Shown in pieces: positions 25,905-35,850 of a stretch of 64,000 bases of DNA. The stretch's first letter is position 1; every line of letters begins with the position of its first letter. The notes under the pieces are model-generated. The model saw only the letters and a program-made list of their open reading frames with translations. It was not told the origin of the DNA and searched no databases. Made by a program: the position numbers and the translations under genes. Source of the DNA: Natronorubrum texcoconense (GTDB taxonomy: Archaea; Halobacteriota; Halobacteria; Halobacteriales; Natrialbaceae); assembly GCF_900100335.1 (NCBI RefSeq), contig NZ_FNFE01000001.1, positions 1,054,001 to 1,118,000 of the forward strand. The letters run 5' to 3'.

Positions 25905-26966
25905 TCAGAACTCTGTGACGACGGGAATGCCGACCGTCTCGTAGTCGTCCATCGAGGCCAACGTCCCCGGGAGTTCGTCGAGACTTAGGGTTTCGCCGAT
26001 GATCTTGCCCGGCTCGAGGGTCCCCTTCGCGATCAGTCGGAACAGCTCCTCGTAGCGGACCAACGGCATGCCGAAGGAGCCGTGGAAGTCGATCTCCTGC
26101 ATCGTCATGACGTCGACGGGCAGGTCGATCTGGCCCTGTTCCTCGCCGGTCGTCAGGCCGACTTGAACGTGGCTGCCCCGCGTTCCGAGGCTGTTGACCG
26201 AGTTCTGGCAGGTTTCCGCGATACCGAGCGCGTCGATCGAGACGTCGGCGCCGCCACCGGTCAGTTTCTTGATCTCCTGTGGCGCGCTGTCGACGTCGGC
26301 CCCGTTGACCGTTTCGATGGCGCCGAGTTCCTCGGCGCGCTCGAGTTTGGAGTCGAGTACGTCGACGGCGATCGGATGGGCGCCCAGCGCCTGTGCGATG
26401 TGGATCGCCGAGAGACCGACGCCGCCGCAGCCGTGGACAGCGACCCAGTCGCCGGGCCGAAGGTCGGCTCGGTCGGCTAACGCGTGGTAGGCTGTCATGA
26501 ACCGGCAGCCGAGCCCGGCCATCTCGGTGAAGTCGACTTCCTCGGGCAGTTTGACGCAGTTGAAGTCGGCTTCGCGGACCGCAAAGGCCTCGGCGAACGC
26601 GCCCTGGGAGTACTCAGAGAGACCGAGCGGCAGGACCGTTTCGCAGTTGTTCGCTCGCCCCTCACGACAGTGTGGACAGGTTCCGTCGCCGAGGTGGAAC
26701 GGAACGGCGACCCGGTCGCCCGCCTCGAGCGTCTCGACGTCCTCACCGACTTCGGAGATGATTCCGGCGGGTTCGTGACCGAGAATCTGCCCCTCCGGGA
26801 CGCCCGCGCCGATCCAGCTCCAGTCGCCCTGCCAGGCGTGCCAGTCACTGCGGCAGACGCCACAGGCTTCGGTCTCGACGACGACCTGATCCGGGGCTGG
26901 CTCCGGATACGACACGTCTTCGATCTCGAGCGGTTCTCCGTGCTCCTGGATTACGGCTGCTCGCAT
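25905..26966 (-). CDS. Zn-dependent alcohol dehydrogenase (MDR family)
   Basis: The product has 353 residues from the ATG at 26964-26966. The catalytic zinc ligands Cys38 (GVCRSD) and His64-Glu65 (GHE) are present. The structural-zinc lobe shows CPHC...NNC (97, 100, 108), with one ligand fewer than the usual four. The cofactor fold has VHGCGGVGLSAI (about 172-183). Members oxidise alcohols or reduce aldehydes with NAD(P). It sits just before the acyl-CoA ligase of the catabolic region and could feed aldehydes or acids into it (inference). The 561-bp gap upstream (26967-27527) is AT-rich and holds no gene that I can see. Confidence 0.92.
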   Translation of the reverse strand: MRAAVIQEHGEPLEIEDVSYPEPAPDQVVVETEACGVCRSDWHAWQGDWSWIGAGVPEGQILGHEPAGIISEVGEDVETLEAGDRVAVPFHLGDGTCPHCREGRANNCETVLPLGLSEYSQGAFAEAFAVREADFNCVKLPEEVDFTEMAGLGCRFMTAYHALADRADLRPGDWVAVHGCGGVGLSAIHIAQALGAHPIAVDVLDSKLERAEELGAIETVNGADVDSAPQEIKKLTGGGADVSIDALGIAETCQNSVNSLGTRGSHVQVGLTTGEEQGQIDLPVDVMTMQEIDFHGSFGMPLVRYEELFRLIAKGTLEPGKIIGETLSLDELPGTLASMDDYETVGIPVVTEF

Positions 26967-27527
26967 ACGTTCATGGTTCTTCCTGATAGTACAAAAGTGT
27001 GCGACATGTGATTCGACGGTCGGCTGCGATAATCCGGTGCTCGAGCGTCTGAAACAGTTATAAACGCAACTTCCGTTTTTCGGACCGAGATCGTTTGCCA
27101 CTCGTGATACACGAATCGCGAACGGCCGATAGGAGCTACTCAGTTCGATCATCGGTTGTACTGCGTTGGGTTCAGTAGCTGTCTGCTTGGGAATATGAAA
27201 TTTTAGGAGAATACTATTTATTAATATGATTGTTATCTGTTTATTCTCACCTCGTCAGTAGCAAAGGCACTCAATTGAGCCGGTATATGGCCCATTCGCT
27301 CGAAATTGGCTATTGGGCTGTGCGTTTGGGATTCTCGAGAGGTATCTCGGTTTACTTGGAGAATACCCTGCTGAGAGCGACCAAAGGGCACATCTAGTTG
27401 AATATGTTCGACCGATCGCTTCCCGGACTGAGTGATTAATTATCTGACTATTGTGGCTAATAATCGAAAATATATCACTTCAAGCTCGAGCAGAGGACCT
27501 GATAGATTCAGGCGTATCGAACGCCGC

Positions 27528-29105
27528 TCACTCGTCCGCCGCCTCGCCGTCGCGATCCTCGAGTTTGAACTTCTGGATCTTGCCGCTGGTCGTCCGCGGA
27601 AGTTCGTCGATGAACTCGACCTCCCGTGGGTGTTTGTAGGCGGCGACACGCTCGAGGAAGTAGTCCTTGATGTCCTCCTCGGTGACGTCCACTCCGGCTT
27701 CGATATCGGGTGCGGGAACGACGAACGCCTTCGGTACCTCGTTGCGTCGGTCGTCCGGAATGCCGACGACGGCGCCCTCGGCGACAGCGTCGTGTTCCGA
27801 GAGGAGTTCCTCGAGTTCGCTAGGATAGACGTTGTAGCCGGCCGTGTTGATCATGTGCTTTTTCCGATCGACGATCTCGTAGTAGTTCTCTGCGTCCCGG
27901 CGGGCGATGTCACCGGTCCGGAAGTAGCCGTGTTCCGTAAAGGCCCGGTCGGTCGCGTCGGGCATGTTGTGATAGCCGTCCATCACCTGCGGTCCGCGGA
28001 CGACGAGTTCCCCCTCCTCGCCCGCCGGAACTTCCTCGCCGGAGCTATCGACGATCTTGCAGTCGGTCTGTCGGGTCGGCTGGCCGATCGTCCCGTGGCG
28101 CAGGCCGAACGTCGAACTCCCCTGGGTGTGGGTCGCGCCGTGGGTTTCGGTGAGCCCGTACCCCTCGGTCATCTCGACGCCGGCGACCTCCTCGAACTCC
28201 TGTTGGACCGCGACGGACATCTTCGCGCCGCCCTCGCCCGCGGACTCGAGGCAGGTCAGATCGTAGTCGCCGAACTCGTCGCTGTTGACCATGTCGACGT
28301 ACATCGCGGTGACGCCGACGTAGTGGGTGATCCCCGCCTCCTCGATGAGTGCCATCGCCGCGTCGGCGTCCCAGTTCGCCGCACTCCGGAGGAAGATACT
28401 GCCGCCGCGGAGCAGGGGCTGCCACGCGGTGTGCGTAAAGCCGGTGATGTGGTACAGCGGGAGCCAGACGAGGCTGCGGACGTCCTCGTCGTCGAGCTCG
28501 CTCGGTTGGGAGAGCACCGAGAACATCTGCGCGCGGAAGTTCCGGTGGGTGAGCCGGACGCCCTTCGGCTTGCCCGTCGTCCCCGAGGTGTACGGTAGGA
28601 GCGCCAGATCGTCGTCCGCGCGCTCGACGAACGTCTCCTCGCCGCGAACGTCGGAGAACATCTCGACGCCCTCCTCCGTGCTTCCGACGCCGATCACGAC
28701 GGGGTCCCAGTCGATCTCCTCGAGCGCCTCCTGCAGGTACGGTAACAGCGCCGCGTGGGTCAGGACCGCCGTCGCCTGCGTGTCCTCCAGCTGATAGGCT
28801 AGTTCTCGCCGCCGGTACTGCGGATTGACGGGCGAGACGGCGACGCCAGCTTTGAACGCCCCGAGCGCACCGATCAGGTACGGCGGACAGTTCGGGAGAT
28901 ACTGGAGCATCACGTCGCCGGGCTCGATTCCGAGGTCGGCCAGCCCCCCGGCGAACTGCGCGCTCTCCGCGCGAAGCTCCTCGTGTGTCAGTTGCGTTCC
29001 GTGATATTCGATGGCCGTCGCCGACCCGTGGTGGCGCGCGGTTTCGTCGTGCAATCGAGCCGCATTCCCCGCTCTCGCCTCCTCGCGAACGTCTTCCAGA
29101 TCCAT
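27528..29105 (-). CDS. AMP-forming acyl-CoA synthetase (ligase) 1
   Basis: The product has 525 residues from the ATG at 29103-29105, preferred over a GTG at 29120. The adenylate-forming signature YTSGTTGKPKGV is at about 178-189. YGLTETHGA and the hinge YFRTGDIARRD follow, and the catalytic lysine is in TTSGKIQKFKL near the C-terminus. It activates a carboxylic acid to an acyl-CoA using ATP. Substrate specificity cannot be read. It is divergent from the two tandem acyl-CoA dehydrogenases, so the three genes may share a control region (29106-29377). Confidence 0.93.
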   Translation of the reverse strand: MDLEDVREEARAGNAARLHDETARHHGSATAIEYHGTQLTHEELRAESAQFAGGLADLGIEPGDVMLQYLPNCPPYLIGALGAFKAGVAVSPVNPQYRRRELAYQLEDTQATAVLTHAALLPYLQEALEEIDWDPVVIGVGSTEEGVEMFSDVRGEETFVERADDDLALLPYTSGTTGKPKGVRLTHRNFRAQMFSVLSQPSELDDEDVRSLVWLPLYHITGFTHTAWQPLLRGGSIFLRSAANWDADAAMALIEEAGITHYVGVTAMYVDMVNSDEFGDYDLTCLESAGEGGAKMSVAVQQEFEEVAGVEMTEGYGLTETHGATHTQGSSTFGLRHGTIGQPTRQTDCKIVDSSGEEVPAGEEGELVVRGPQVMDGYHNMPDATDRAFTEHGYFRTGDIARRDAENYYEIVDRKKHMINTAGYNVYPSELEELLSEHDAVAEGAVVGIPDDRRNEVPKAFVVPAPDIEAGVDVTEEDIKDYFLERVAAYKHPREVEFIDELPRTTSGKIQKFKLEDRDGEAADE

Positions 29106-29377
29106 GTTCTCACATAACACTGTGTGGTACTAAAGCGTATCCCGAGTGATCGGTCTCGAGACCGACGGGCCGATGCTCGGTCCACTATCGCTGGAACCGG
29201 CCGCCTCGAGAGTTGTGGGTCAGGAATCGCCGATCACGAACTCGAGTACACGCCGCTTCTCGGTTCGTCCGAGGCTCCCGGTCTGTCGACTCTCATCGCC
29301 TCGAGAGAGTTCGGTTTGCAACGTTGTATCTGACCGCTTTGTTGTACATTTACAATGTTGTATGTCTATTCCCTGGT

Positions 29378-30628
29378 ATGGAGTACCACGACTCCGAGAA
29401 AGCGACGGAGGTCGCCGGGCGGGTAGAGGCGTTCATGGACGACGTCGTCATCCCGCGCGAGCGCGAAGCTCTCGCCACGGGCGAGCAGATCACGATGGAC
29501 GAGATCCACGACTTCTGGGAGCAGGCGAAAGAGCGCGATCTGTTCGCGCCCCAGGTTCCCGAGGAGTACGGCGGGCAGGGACTCGACTTCAGCGACATGC
29601 TGCCGTCGTTCGAACAGGTCGGACGCTCGCTCATCGGTGCACTCGCCATCCGCGCGAACGCGCCCCAGGAGGGGAACATGCACACCTTAGAGATGGTCGG
29701 CTCCGAGCAGCAGAAAGAGGAGATCCTCCGACCGCTCGTCCAGGGTGAGATCACGACCGGGTTCGCGATGACCGAGCCGAAACAGGGCGGCGGCTCGGAC
29801 CCCAAAATGCTCCAGAGCACCGCCGTCAAAGACGGCGACGAGTGGGTCATCAACGCCCACAAGTGGTGGACATCGGACGGACTGGACGCCGACTACTATC
29901 TGGCGATGGTTCGGACCGACCTCGACGCCCACCCCTACTCGGGGACGTCGATCATCCTCGTTCCGTCCGACGCAGACGGCGTCGAAGTCGTCCGGAACAT
30001 CCCTCACGTCGGTGGGCACGGCATCACCGAACGAACGGGCGGCCACGCCGAGGTGAAGTTCAACAACGTCCGCGTCCCCGTCGAGAACACGGTCGGTGAG
30101 GAGAACGAAGGGTTCCAGATCGCCCAGATGCGACTCGGCGGCGGGCGACTCACCCACTGTATGCGCTACTCCGGGATGGCCGAGCGCTCGCTCGAGATTG
30201 CGAAAGCCTATCTCGCCGAACGCGAGGCTTTCGGCACGACGCTCGAGGAGAAACAGGCGCTCCGACACCGGATTGCCGACGCCGAAACGCGCCTGCACGC
30301 CGCCCGCTGTATGGTTCGCCACGCTGCGCGCGAACTCGACCGCAGCGACGCGCGCATCGAGGTCGCGATGTCGAAGATGTTCACCGCAAACGTCACGAAC
30401 GAGACGATCGATCTCGCACTCCAATGTCTGGGGGGCAACGGCATCGGCAAAGACCTCCCGATCGCGCACTTCTACGAGAACGTCCGCGCGTTCCGAATCG
30501 TCGACGGGGCCGACGAGGTCCACCGCCGATCGATCGCCCGCTGGGCCTTCGAGGACGTCGACGAAGCCGAGGTCGAGAACGCGCTGCAGTTCGACGAGGA
30601 CCTGCGCATCGACGCACTCGACGAGTAG
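29378..30628 (+). CDS. Acyl-CoA dehydrogenase, tandem copy 1 (DGxDEVH type)
   Basis: The product has 416 residues. The FAD/acyl-CoA motifs FAMTEPKQGGGSDP (about 126-139) and a C-terminal domain with QCLGGNGIGKDLPIA are present. The catalytic-base region reads IVDGADEVHRRSIARW instead of the common EGTxxIQ, a pattern typical of the ACAD10/11-like branch in which Asp replaces Glu. It introduces the alpha-beta double bond in acyl-CoA. Another copy about 93% identical starts 201 bp after its stop. A short ACAATGTTGT palindrome lies about 15 bp before the ATG. Confidence 0.92.
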   Translation: MEYHDSEKATEVAGRVEAFMDDVVIPREREALATGEQITMDEIHDFWEQAKERDLFAPQVPEEYGGQGLDFSDMLPSFEQVGRSLIGALAIRANAPQEGNMHTLEMVGSEQQKEEILRPLVQGEITTGFAMTEPKQGGGSDPKMLQSTAVKDGDEWVINAHKWWTSDGLDADYYLAMVRTDLDAHPYSGTSIILVPSDADGVEVVRNIPHVGGHGITERTGGHAEVKFNNVRVPVENTVGEENEGFQIAQMRLGGGRLTHCMRYSGMAERSLEIAKAYLAEREAFGTTLEEKQALRHRIADAETRLHAARCMVRHAARELDRSDARIEVAMSKMFTANVTNETIDLALQCLGGNGIGKDLPIAHFYENVRAFRIVDGADEVHRRSIARWAFEDVDEAEVENALQFDEDLRIDALDE

Positions 30629-30829
30629 GCTCTCGACCGTAAGACCTGATTTTTCACGCTTCTGACGGCCGTTTCGGGAGCGAACTCTGTCACGTGCTCG
30701 CTCAACGGACCGACGTCTCGTCTTCGCGCGAGTATAGACGCTTTCGGGGAGTCGATACCGGTAAACACTTTCCAACTAATGCGAACGAACACCTATGTAT
30801 TTACATTGCTGTGTTCGGTTGTGGATGAT

Positions 30830-32080
30830 ATGGAATATCACGACTCGGAGAAAGCGAAAGAGGTTGCCGGGCGGGTAGAGGCGTTCATGGACGACATCGT
30901 CATCCCGCGCGAGCGCGAGGCTCTCGCCACGGGCGAGCAGATCACGATGGACGAGATCCACGAGCTGTGGGAGATGGCCAAGGAACGCGACCTGTTCGCA
31001 CCGCAGGTCCCCGAGGAGTACGGCGGGCAAGGATTGGACTTCAGCGACATGCTGCCGTCGTTCGAACAGGTCGGCCGCTCGCTCATCGGTGCACTCGCCA
31101 TCCGCGCGAACGCGCCACAAGAAGGGAACATGCACACCTTGGAGATGGTCGGCACCGAAGCACAGAAAGAGGAGTGGCTTCGACCGCTCGTCCAGGGTGA
31201 GATTCAGACGGCGTTCGCGATGACTGAGCCGAAACAGGGCGGCGGCTCGGACCCCAAGATGCTCCAGAGCACCGCCGTCAAAGACGGCGACGAGTGGGTT
31301 ATCAACGCCCACAAGTGGTGGACGTCCGACGGGCTGGACGCGGACTACTATCTGACGATGGTTCGGACGGATCTCGACGCCCACCCCTACTCGGGAACGT
31401 CGATCATCATGGTTCCCTCCGAGGCCGACGGCGTCGAAGTCGTCCGTAACGTCCCGCACCTCGGTGGGCACGGCATCACCGAGCGCTCGGGCGGCCACGC
31501 CGAGGTGAAGTTCGACAACGTTCGCGTCCCCGTCGAGAACACCATCGGCGAGGAGAACGAAGGGTTCCAGATCGCCCAGATGCGCCTCGGCGGCGGCCGA
31601 CTCACCCACTGCATGCGCTACTCCGGGATGGCCGAGCGTTCGCTCGAGGTTGCGAAGGCCTACCTGCAAGAGCGCGAAGCGTTCGGGACGACGCTCGAGG
31701 AAAAACAGGCGCTCCGCCATCGGATCGCCGACGCCGAAACGCGACTCCATGCCGCCCGCTGTATGGTTCGCCACGCCGCGCGCGAACTCGACCGCAGCGA
31801 CGCGCGTATCGAGGTCGCGATGTCGAAGATGTTCGCGGCGAACGTCACCAACGAGACGATCGACCTCGCGCTGCAGTGTTGTGGCGGCAACGGCATCGGC
31901 AAGGACCTCCCGATCGCGTACTTCTACGAAGCCGTCCGCCGGTTCCGTATCGTCGACGGGGCCGACGAGGTCCACCGCCGCTCGATCGCCCGCTGGGCCT
32001 TCGAGGACGTCGACGAGGCCGAGATCGAGAACTCGCTGCAGTTCGACGAGAATCTACGTATCGACGAACTGGACGAGTAA
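30830..32080 (+). CDS. Acyl-CoA dehydrogenase, tandem copy 2 (DGxDEVH type)
   Basis: The product has 416 residues, with about 29 differences from copy 1 by direct comparison and no gaps. It shares the TEPKQGGGSDP and DGADEVHRR motifs. Differences cluster in surface positions but also include QCC for QCL and YFYEAVRRF for HFYENVRAF near the substrate end, so the chain or substrate preference may differ. The gap between copies contains its own putative promoter (ATGTATTTACATTG). The start ATG at 30830 aligns exactly with copy 1. Repeat R1 follows it before the converging thiolase. Confidence 0.92.
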   Translation: MEYHDSEKAKEVAGRVEAFMDDIVIPREREALATGEQITMDEIHELWEMAKERDLFAPQVPEEYGGQGLDFSDMLPSFEQVGRSLIGALAIRANAPQEGNMHTLEMVGTEAQKEEWLRPLVQGEIQTAFAMTEPKQGGGSDPKMLQSTAVKDGDEWVINAHKWWTSDGLDADYYLTMVRTDLDAHPYSGTSIIMVPSEADGVEVVRNVPHLGGHGITERSGGHAEVKFDNVRVPVENTIGEENEGFQIAQMRLGGGRLTHCMRYSGMAERSLEVAKAYLQEREAFGTTLEEKQALRHRIADAETRLHAARCMVRHAARELDRSDARIEVAMSKMFAANVTNETIDLALQCCGGNGIGKDLPIAYFYEAVRRFRIVDGADEVHRRSIARWAFEDVDEAEIENSLQFDENLRIDELDE

Positions 32081-32154
32081 CAGCAGCGTCCGTATCGTCA
32101 CCGACGTTTTTCAACGGACCGTCATCCATCGTCGCTACTCGATCGACAGGCGTA

Positions 32155-32270
32155 CGGTGGCGCGCGCTGTCGGCCGACCGAACGAACGTGAGGTCGGCCG
32201 ATGTCACTGCGCGAGGGATGAGCGAGCGACCAGTGGGAGCGAGCGAATCGGCTGGGGAGGGAGTGGCCCC
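32155..32270 (+). repeat. Dispersed structured repeat, copy R1
   Basis: It starts CGGTGGCGCGC, then an internal hairpin TCGGCCGACC (32170-32179) with GGTCGGCCGA (32192-32201), then GCGAGGGATGAGCGA, GAGCGAATCGG and GGGGAGGG. The last ~25 bp seen in the other copies are diverged. It lies in the gap 32081-32395 between the converging acyl-CoA dehydrogenase and thiolase genes; the rest of that gap is empty. Confidence 0.85.
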
Positions 32271-32395
32271 TCATCGTTGCCACGGTAGCAGCGTGTTAGT
32301 CCTCCGTCCAGACGGTCTCGAGTACACCGCTTGAGTCCACGTCGAAAACCGGTGAACACGATCTGAGTTCCGGTTCCGGAACCGTCAGAAGACGA

Positions 32396-33565
32396 CTACA
32401 CCCGTTCGATAATCGTCGCGATGCCCTGCCCGAAGCCGATACACATCGTCGAGAGCGCACGGTCCTGCCCGGTACGCTCGAGTTCGTGCGCCAGTTTCGT
32501 CATGAGCATCGCGCCGGTCGCCCCCAGCGGGTGGCCGTGGGCGATTGCTCCGCCGTTGACGTTCACGTTTTCCCAGGAGACGCCGGTCTCCTCGAGCCAG
32601 GCGGCGACGACCGCAGCGAACGCCTCGTTGACCTCGAAGAGATCGATGTCCTCGAGTTCGAGGTCGGTTTGCTCGAGCACCTGCTCCGTCGCCGGAATCG
32701 GGCCCGTAAGCATCGTGACGGGATCGACGCCGACGACCTCGGTCTGGACAATTCGGGCCATCGGCTCCCAGCCGTGTTCCTCGGCGGCTTCCTCGCTGGC
32801 GACCAGCAGGGCCGACGAGCCGTCGACGATGCCCGAGGCGTTGCCCGGATGATGCCGGCCGTTGCCCTCCTCGCGGAACGAAAGCGGGAGGTTCGACAGC
32901 GTCTCGAGGTCGGTCTCCGGCCGCGGGTGTTCGTCCTGCTCGACGGTGATCGACTCGCCGTCCAACTCGGTCTCGACGGGAACGATCTGGCCGTCGTACC
33001 GACCCGCTTCCCAGGCCTCGCCCCACCGTCGTTGGGAGTCGACCGCGATCTCGTCGAGCTCCTCGCGGGAGAAGCCGTACTCTTCGGCGATCCGTTCAGC
33101 GCCCTCGCCCTGGTGGGTCAGCTCGTCGAAGTGCTCGAAGTAGGTGTCCGTGACGGCGCTCTTGCCGTCCACGCCGTCGGCCCCGTCGGACCCCATCGGG
33201 ACGCGAGTCATGTGCTCGACGCCGCCGGCGATCAGCACGTCGTGCTGGCCGGCCATGACGTTCGCCGCGGCGAAGTTGAGCGCCTGCTGTCCGGAGCCGC
33301 ACATTCGGTTGAGCTGCACGCCGGGAACGACGTCGCCCCAGCCGGCGACCATCGGCGCGAGCCGTCCGATGTTGAGCCCCTGCTCGTCGATCGGCGTCAC
33401 GCAGCCGTAGATCACGTCCTCGATCGTCTCGGGCTCGAAGTCGTTGCGCGCTCGAACCGCCTCGAGCGGTTTCGCCGCCAGATCCTGCGGATGCGTGTCG
33501 CGGAACGAGCCGTCTCGCTTGCCGAAGGGCGTTCGAACCGCGTCGACGATGACTGCCTCGTGCAT
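32396..33565 (-). CDS. Acetyl-CoA C-acyltransferase (thiolase II family)
   Basis: The product has 389 residues. The nucleophilic cysteine is in NRMCGSGQQAL (Cys89). The later motifs NVNGGAIAHGHPLGATG and MCIGFGQGIA supply the His and second Cys. It should cleave 3-ketoacyl-CoA to acetyl-CoA plus a shortened acyl-CoA, or run in reverse. It is a full-length, intact enzyme. It lies leftward, converging on the tandem dehydrogenases across repeat R1, and is divergent from nothing close; the MBL gene upstream is transcribed the same way. Confidence 0.94.
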   Translation of the reverse strand: MHEAVIVDAVRTPFGKRDGSFRDTHPQDLAAKPLEAVRARNDFEPETIEDVIYGCVTPIDEQGLNIGRLAPMVAGWGDVVPGVQLNRMCGSGQQALNFAAANVMAGQHDVLIAGGVEHMTRVPMGSDGADGVDGKSAVTDTYFEHFDELTHQGEGAERIAEEYGFSREELDEIAVDSQRRWGEAWEAGRYDGQIVPVETELDGESITVEQDEHPRPETDLETLSNLPLSFREEGNGRHHPGNASGIVDGSSALLVASEEAAEEHGWEPMARIVQTEVVGVDPVTMLTGPIPATEQVLEQTDLELEDIDLFEVNEAFAAVVAAWLEETGVSWENVNVNGGAIAHGHPLGATGAMLMTKLAHELERTGQDRALSTMCIGFGQGIATIIERV

Positions 33566-33699
33566 GGTATAGATCGACTACCACGGCGAGCCTGAAAATG
33601 GTTCTGTCCGGTCGGGACCGAAACGGCTCCGTCCGGCGAGGCACGATCGACGTACTCCGTCCGGCGAGGTACGGTCGATCCACTGTCGGCCCGCTTGAC

Positions 33700-34719
33700 T
33701 TACGCCGAATCGTAGTACCGAACTCCGTCCTCGAGCCGCGATCGAACCGTCCCTTCGCGCTCGAGTACCTCGAGCGCGCCGACGAGTTCGGGAAGCACCC
33801 GCGCCCGTTCGCTGAAACTGTCGGTCAACTCGTCTGCGAGGTCCGTCGCGGTGGTGGTCCCGTCGCGGCCCGCGAGGGCGTCGGCGCAGCCGTCGATCCG
33901 GTCCTCGAGGTCCGCGACCGAGCGCTCGAGGGTCTCGTGATAGCTCTCGTGGATCGGGCCGTGGCCGGGATAGACGCGGTCGAAGTCGTAGCGTTGCAGT
34001 CGCTCGAGCGCGTCGATGAAGGCGTCGATCCCGTCGCGGACGCCGTCGTCGAAGTTGACGTGGATCGCCGCCGCGCGGAACGGCTCGACGGCCATGTCGC
34101 CGGCGAAGACGACCCGTTCGTCGCCGAGCGTCGTCCCGTAACAGTGGTGGGTGACGTGGTGGCCCGGCGTGTAGATGGGGTCGAACTCCCGTTCCCCGAC
34201 GCGTATCGGCTCGTCGTCGTCGACCCAGACGTCGACCGCCTCGAGCGCCAGGGCGTCGCGATTCGATTCGTGGGCCTCGACCAGCCGGTCGACCGCGGAG
34301 TCGATGTACGCCGGGTCGACCCCCGCCTCGGCCAGATTCCGCCTCGTCGCGGCTTCGACGGTCTCGAGATCCCGCGCGAAGCGCTCCCGAATTCGCGTCG
34401 GCGCGTGAACGGTCGGATCGCCGGCCTCGCACAGCGTTTCGATCTGCCCGACGTGGTCCGTATGCGAGTGGGTGAGCAGCAGATGGTCGACGTCTTCCGG
34501 GACGTATCCGTGGCTGTCGAGCCCGTCGATCAGCTCCGCTCGGCCCTGCTCGCCGGCCATTCCGGCGTCGATCAGGATCGGTTCGTCACCGTCGAGGAGA
34601 TACGCCGCCGCGTGGCCCGGGGGCCAGTCGACGGTGAACTCGAGGCGGTGAACGCGTGACCGGTCGTCCGCCGCGTCCGGCCGGTTCGTCCGTGACACGA
34701 ACTCCCATACGGACGCCAC
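33700..34719 (-). CDS. MBL-fold metallo-hydrolase, paralogue 1
   Basis: The product has 339 residues. The zinc motif THSHTDH (about 83-89), then a His in YTPGHHVTHH and an Asp in FAGDMAV complete a dinuclear glyoxalase II-like site. A C-terminal winged-helix-like tail (about 260-339) resembles that of LACTB2-type proteins. The substrate could be a CoA or other thioester, judging by the neighbours (inference). A clear paralogue lies at 55509-56507 beside another acyl-CoA dehydrogenase. The ATG at 34719 is used; a later in-frame start is possible because the first ~25 residues are variable. Confidence 0.88.
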   Translation of the reverse strand: MASVWEFVSRTNRPDAADDRSRVHRLEFTVDWPPGHAAAYLLDGDEPILIDAGMAGEQGRAELIDGLDSHGYVPEDVDHLLLTHSHTDHVGQIETLCEAGDPTVHAPTRIRERFARDLETVEAATRRNLAEAGVDPAYIDSAVDRLVEAHESNRDALALEAVDVWVDDDEPIRVGEREFDPIYTPGHHVTHHCYGTTLGDERVVFAGDMAVEPFRAAAIHVNFDDGVRDGIDAFIDALERLQRYDFDRVYPGHGPIHESYHETLERSVADLEDRIDGCADALAGRDGTTTATDLADELTDSFSERARVLPELVGALEVLEREGTVRSRLEDGVRYYDSA

Positions 34720-34830
34720 CGCTGATACGTTTTGCGACCCGGCAAGCCGTACACGGTTCCGTGACCGTTTCCGGTCGGCTCGTCGGAGCGATTCGCGTAC
34801 TTATTTAGTGATCGATAGTGACCATCAGAC

Positions 34831-35628
34831 ATGGACGACAGCCTCGACACGGTCGTAGTGGAGTTCGACAGCGAAACCGGCGTCGGCACGCTCACGATGA
34901 ATCGACCGGACGCGCTCAACGCGCTCAGCGGACAGCTCAGAGACGACATCGTCGCCGGCCTGCAACAGCTCGAGGCCGAGAACGACGACGCCGAGGGGAT
35001 CGCCCTGCGAGCCGTCGTCCTCGAAGGCGCCGGCGAGAAGGCCTTCTGTGCCGGCGCGGATATCGGCGGCTTCTCGGACGAATCGGCAGGCGGGAGTTCC
35101 GCGCCTTCCCACTACGATTTCGTCCGCGAGTTCCCGGTGCCCGTCGTCGCCAAGATCGACGGCTACTGTCTGGGCGGCGGCCTCGAGACCGCGCTCGCGT
35201 GTGACTTCCGACTGGCGAGCGAGGGCAGCACGTTCGGCTTCCCGGAGGTCAACCTCGGCATCCTCCCCGGTGCCGGCGGCGTCCAGTACGTCTCGAAACT
35301 CGCCGGCCCGTCCGTCGCGAAGGAACTCGCGATGTTCGGAAACCACATCTCGGCCGAGCGCGCCGCCGAGGAAGGCATCATCAACCACGTCTACGACGAG
35401 GACGCGTTCGACGACGAGGTCAAGGCGTTCGTCACCGAACTCGCCGGGCAGGCGCCGCTCTCGATTCAGGCGATCAAGAAATCCGCCGATATGGCGGTCC
35501 ACTCGGGACTCGAGGAGGGAATCGCGTACGACGGTCAGCTCTTCGCGGAGCTCCTGAAGACCGAAGACCACGCGGAAGGCGCGGCCGCGTTCGGCGAGGA
35601 CCGCGAGCCCGAGTTCCAGGGTAGATAA
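34831..35628 (+). CDS. Enoyl-CoA hydratase/isomerase (crotonase family)
   Basis: The product has 265 residues. The oxyanion-hole motif AFCAGADIGGF (about 70-80) and KIDGYCLGGGLE (about 107-118) are intact. The two catalytic Glu positions fall in FGFPEVNLGILPGAGG, as in hydratases. It hydrates trans-2-enoyl-CoA to the L-3-hydroxyacyl-CoA. It is transcribed rightward, away from the MBL gene, and converges on the 3-hydroxyacyl-CoA dehydrogenase across the R2/R3 repeat pair. Confidence 0.93.
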   Translation: MDDSLDTVVVEFDSETGVGTLTMNRPDALNALSGQLRDDIVAGLQQLEAENDDAEGIALRAVVLEGAGEKAFCAGADIGGFSDESAGGSSAPSHYDFVREFPVPVVAKIDGYCLGGGLETALACDFRLASEGSTFGFPEVNLGILPGAGGVQYVSKLAGPSVAKELAMFGNHISAERAAEEGIINHVYDEDAFDDEVKAFVTELAGQAPLSIQAIKKSADMAVHSGLEEGIAYDGQLFAELLKTEDHAEGAAAFGEDREPEFQGR

Positions 35629-35678
35629 GCGGTCGAACGAGCACGCTGCAGATTTCTCCAGCCCGGTCAACCGCTTTG

Positions 35679-35809
35679 CGGTGGCGCGCGCTGTCGATCG
35701 GACCCGAGCGAAAGCGAGGGCCGAGCGACGACACCGTGCGAGGGATGAGCGAGTAAGCGAGCGAATCGGCTGGGGAGGATGTGGGACTCCTAGCCGCCAG
35801 CATGAGTAG
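35679..35809 (+). repeat. Dispersed structured repeat, copy R2
   Basis: It starts CGGTGGCGCGC and ends CTAGCCGCCAG then GAGTAG. The internal stem pairs TGTCG (35692-35696) with CGACA (35729-35733), and TCGG(A)CCC (35698-35705) with GGGCCGA (35718-35724). The conserved blocks GCGAGGGATGAG and GCGAATCGG are present. With R3 it forms a large inverted repeat across a 41-bp centre. Confidence 0.88.
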
Positions 35810-35850
35810 CCATCACTATTGGCCTCTACGTCTATGAAGTTGTGACCACA

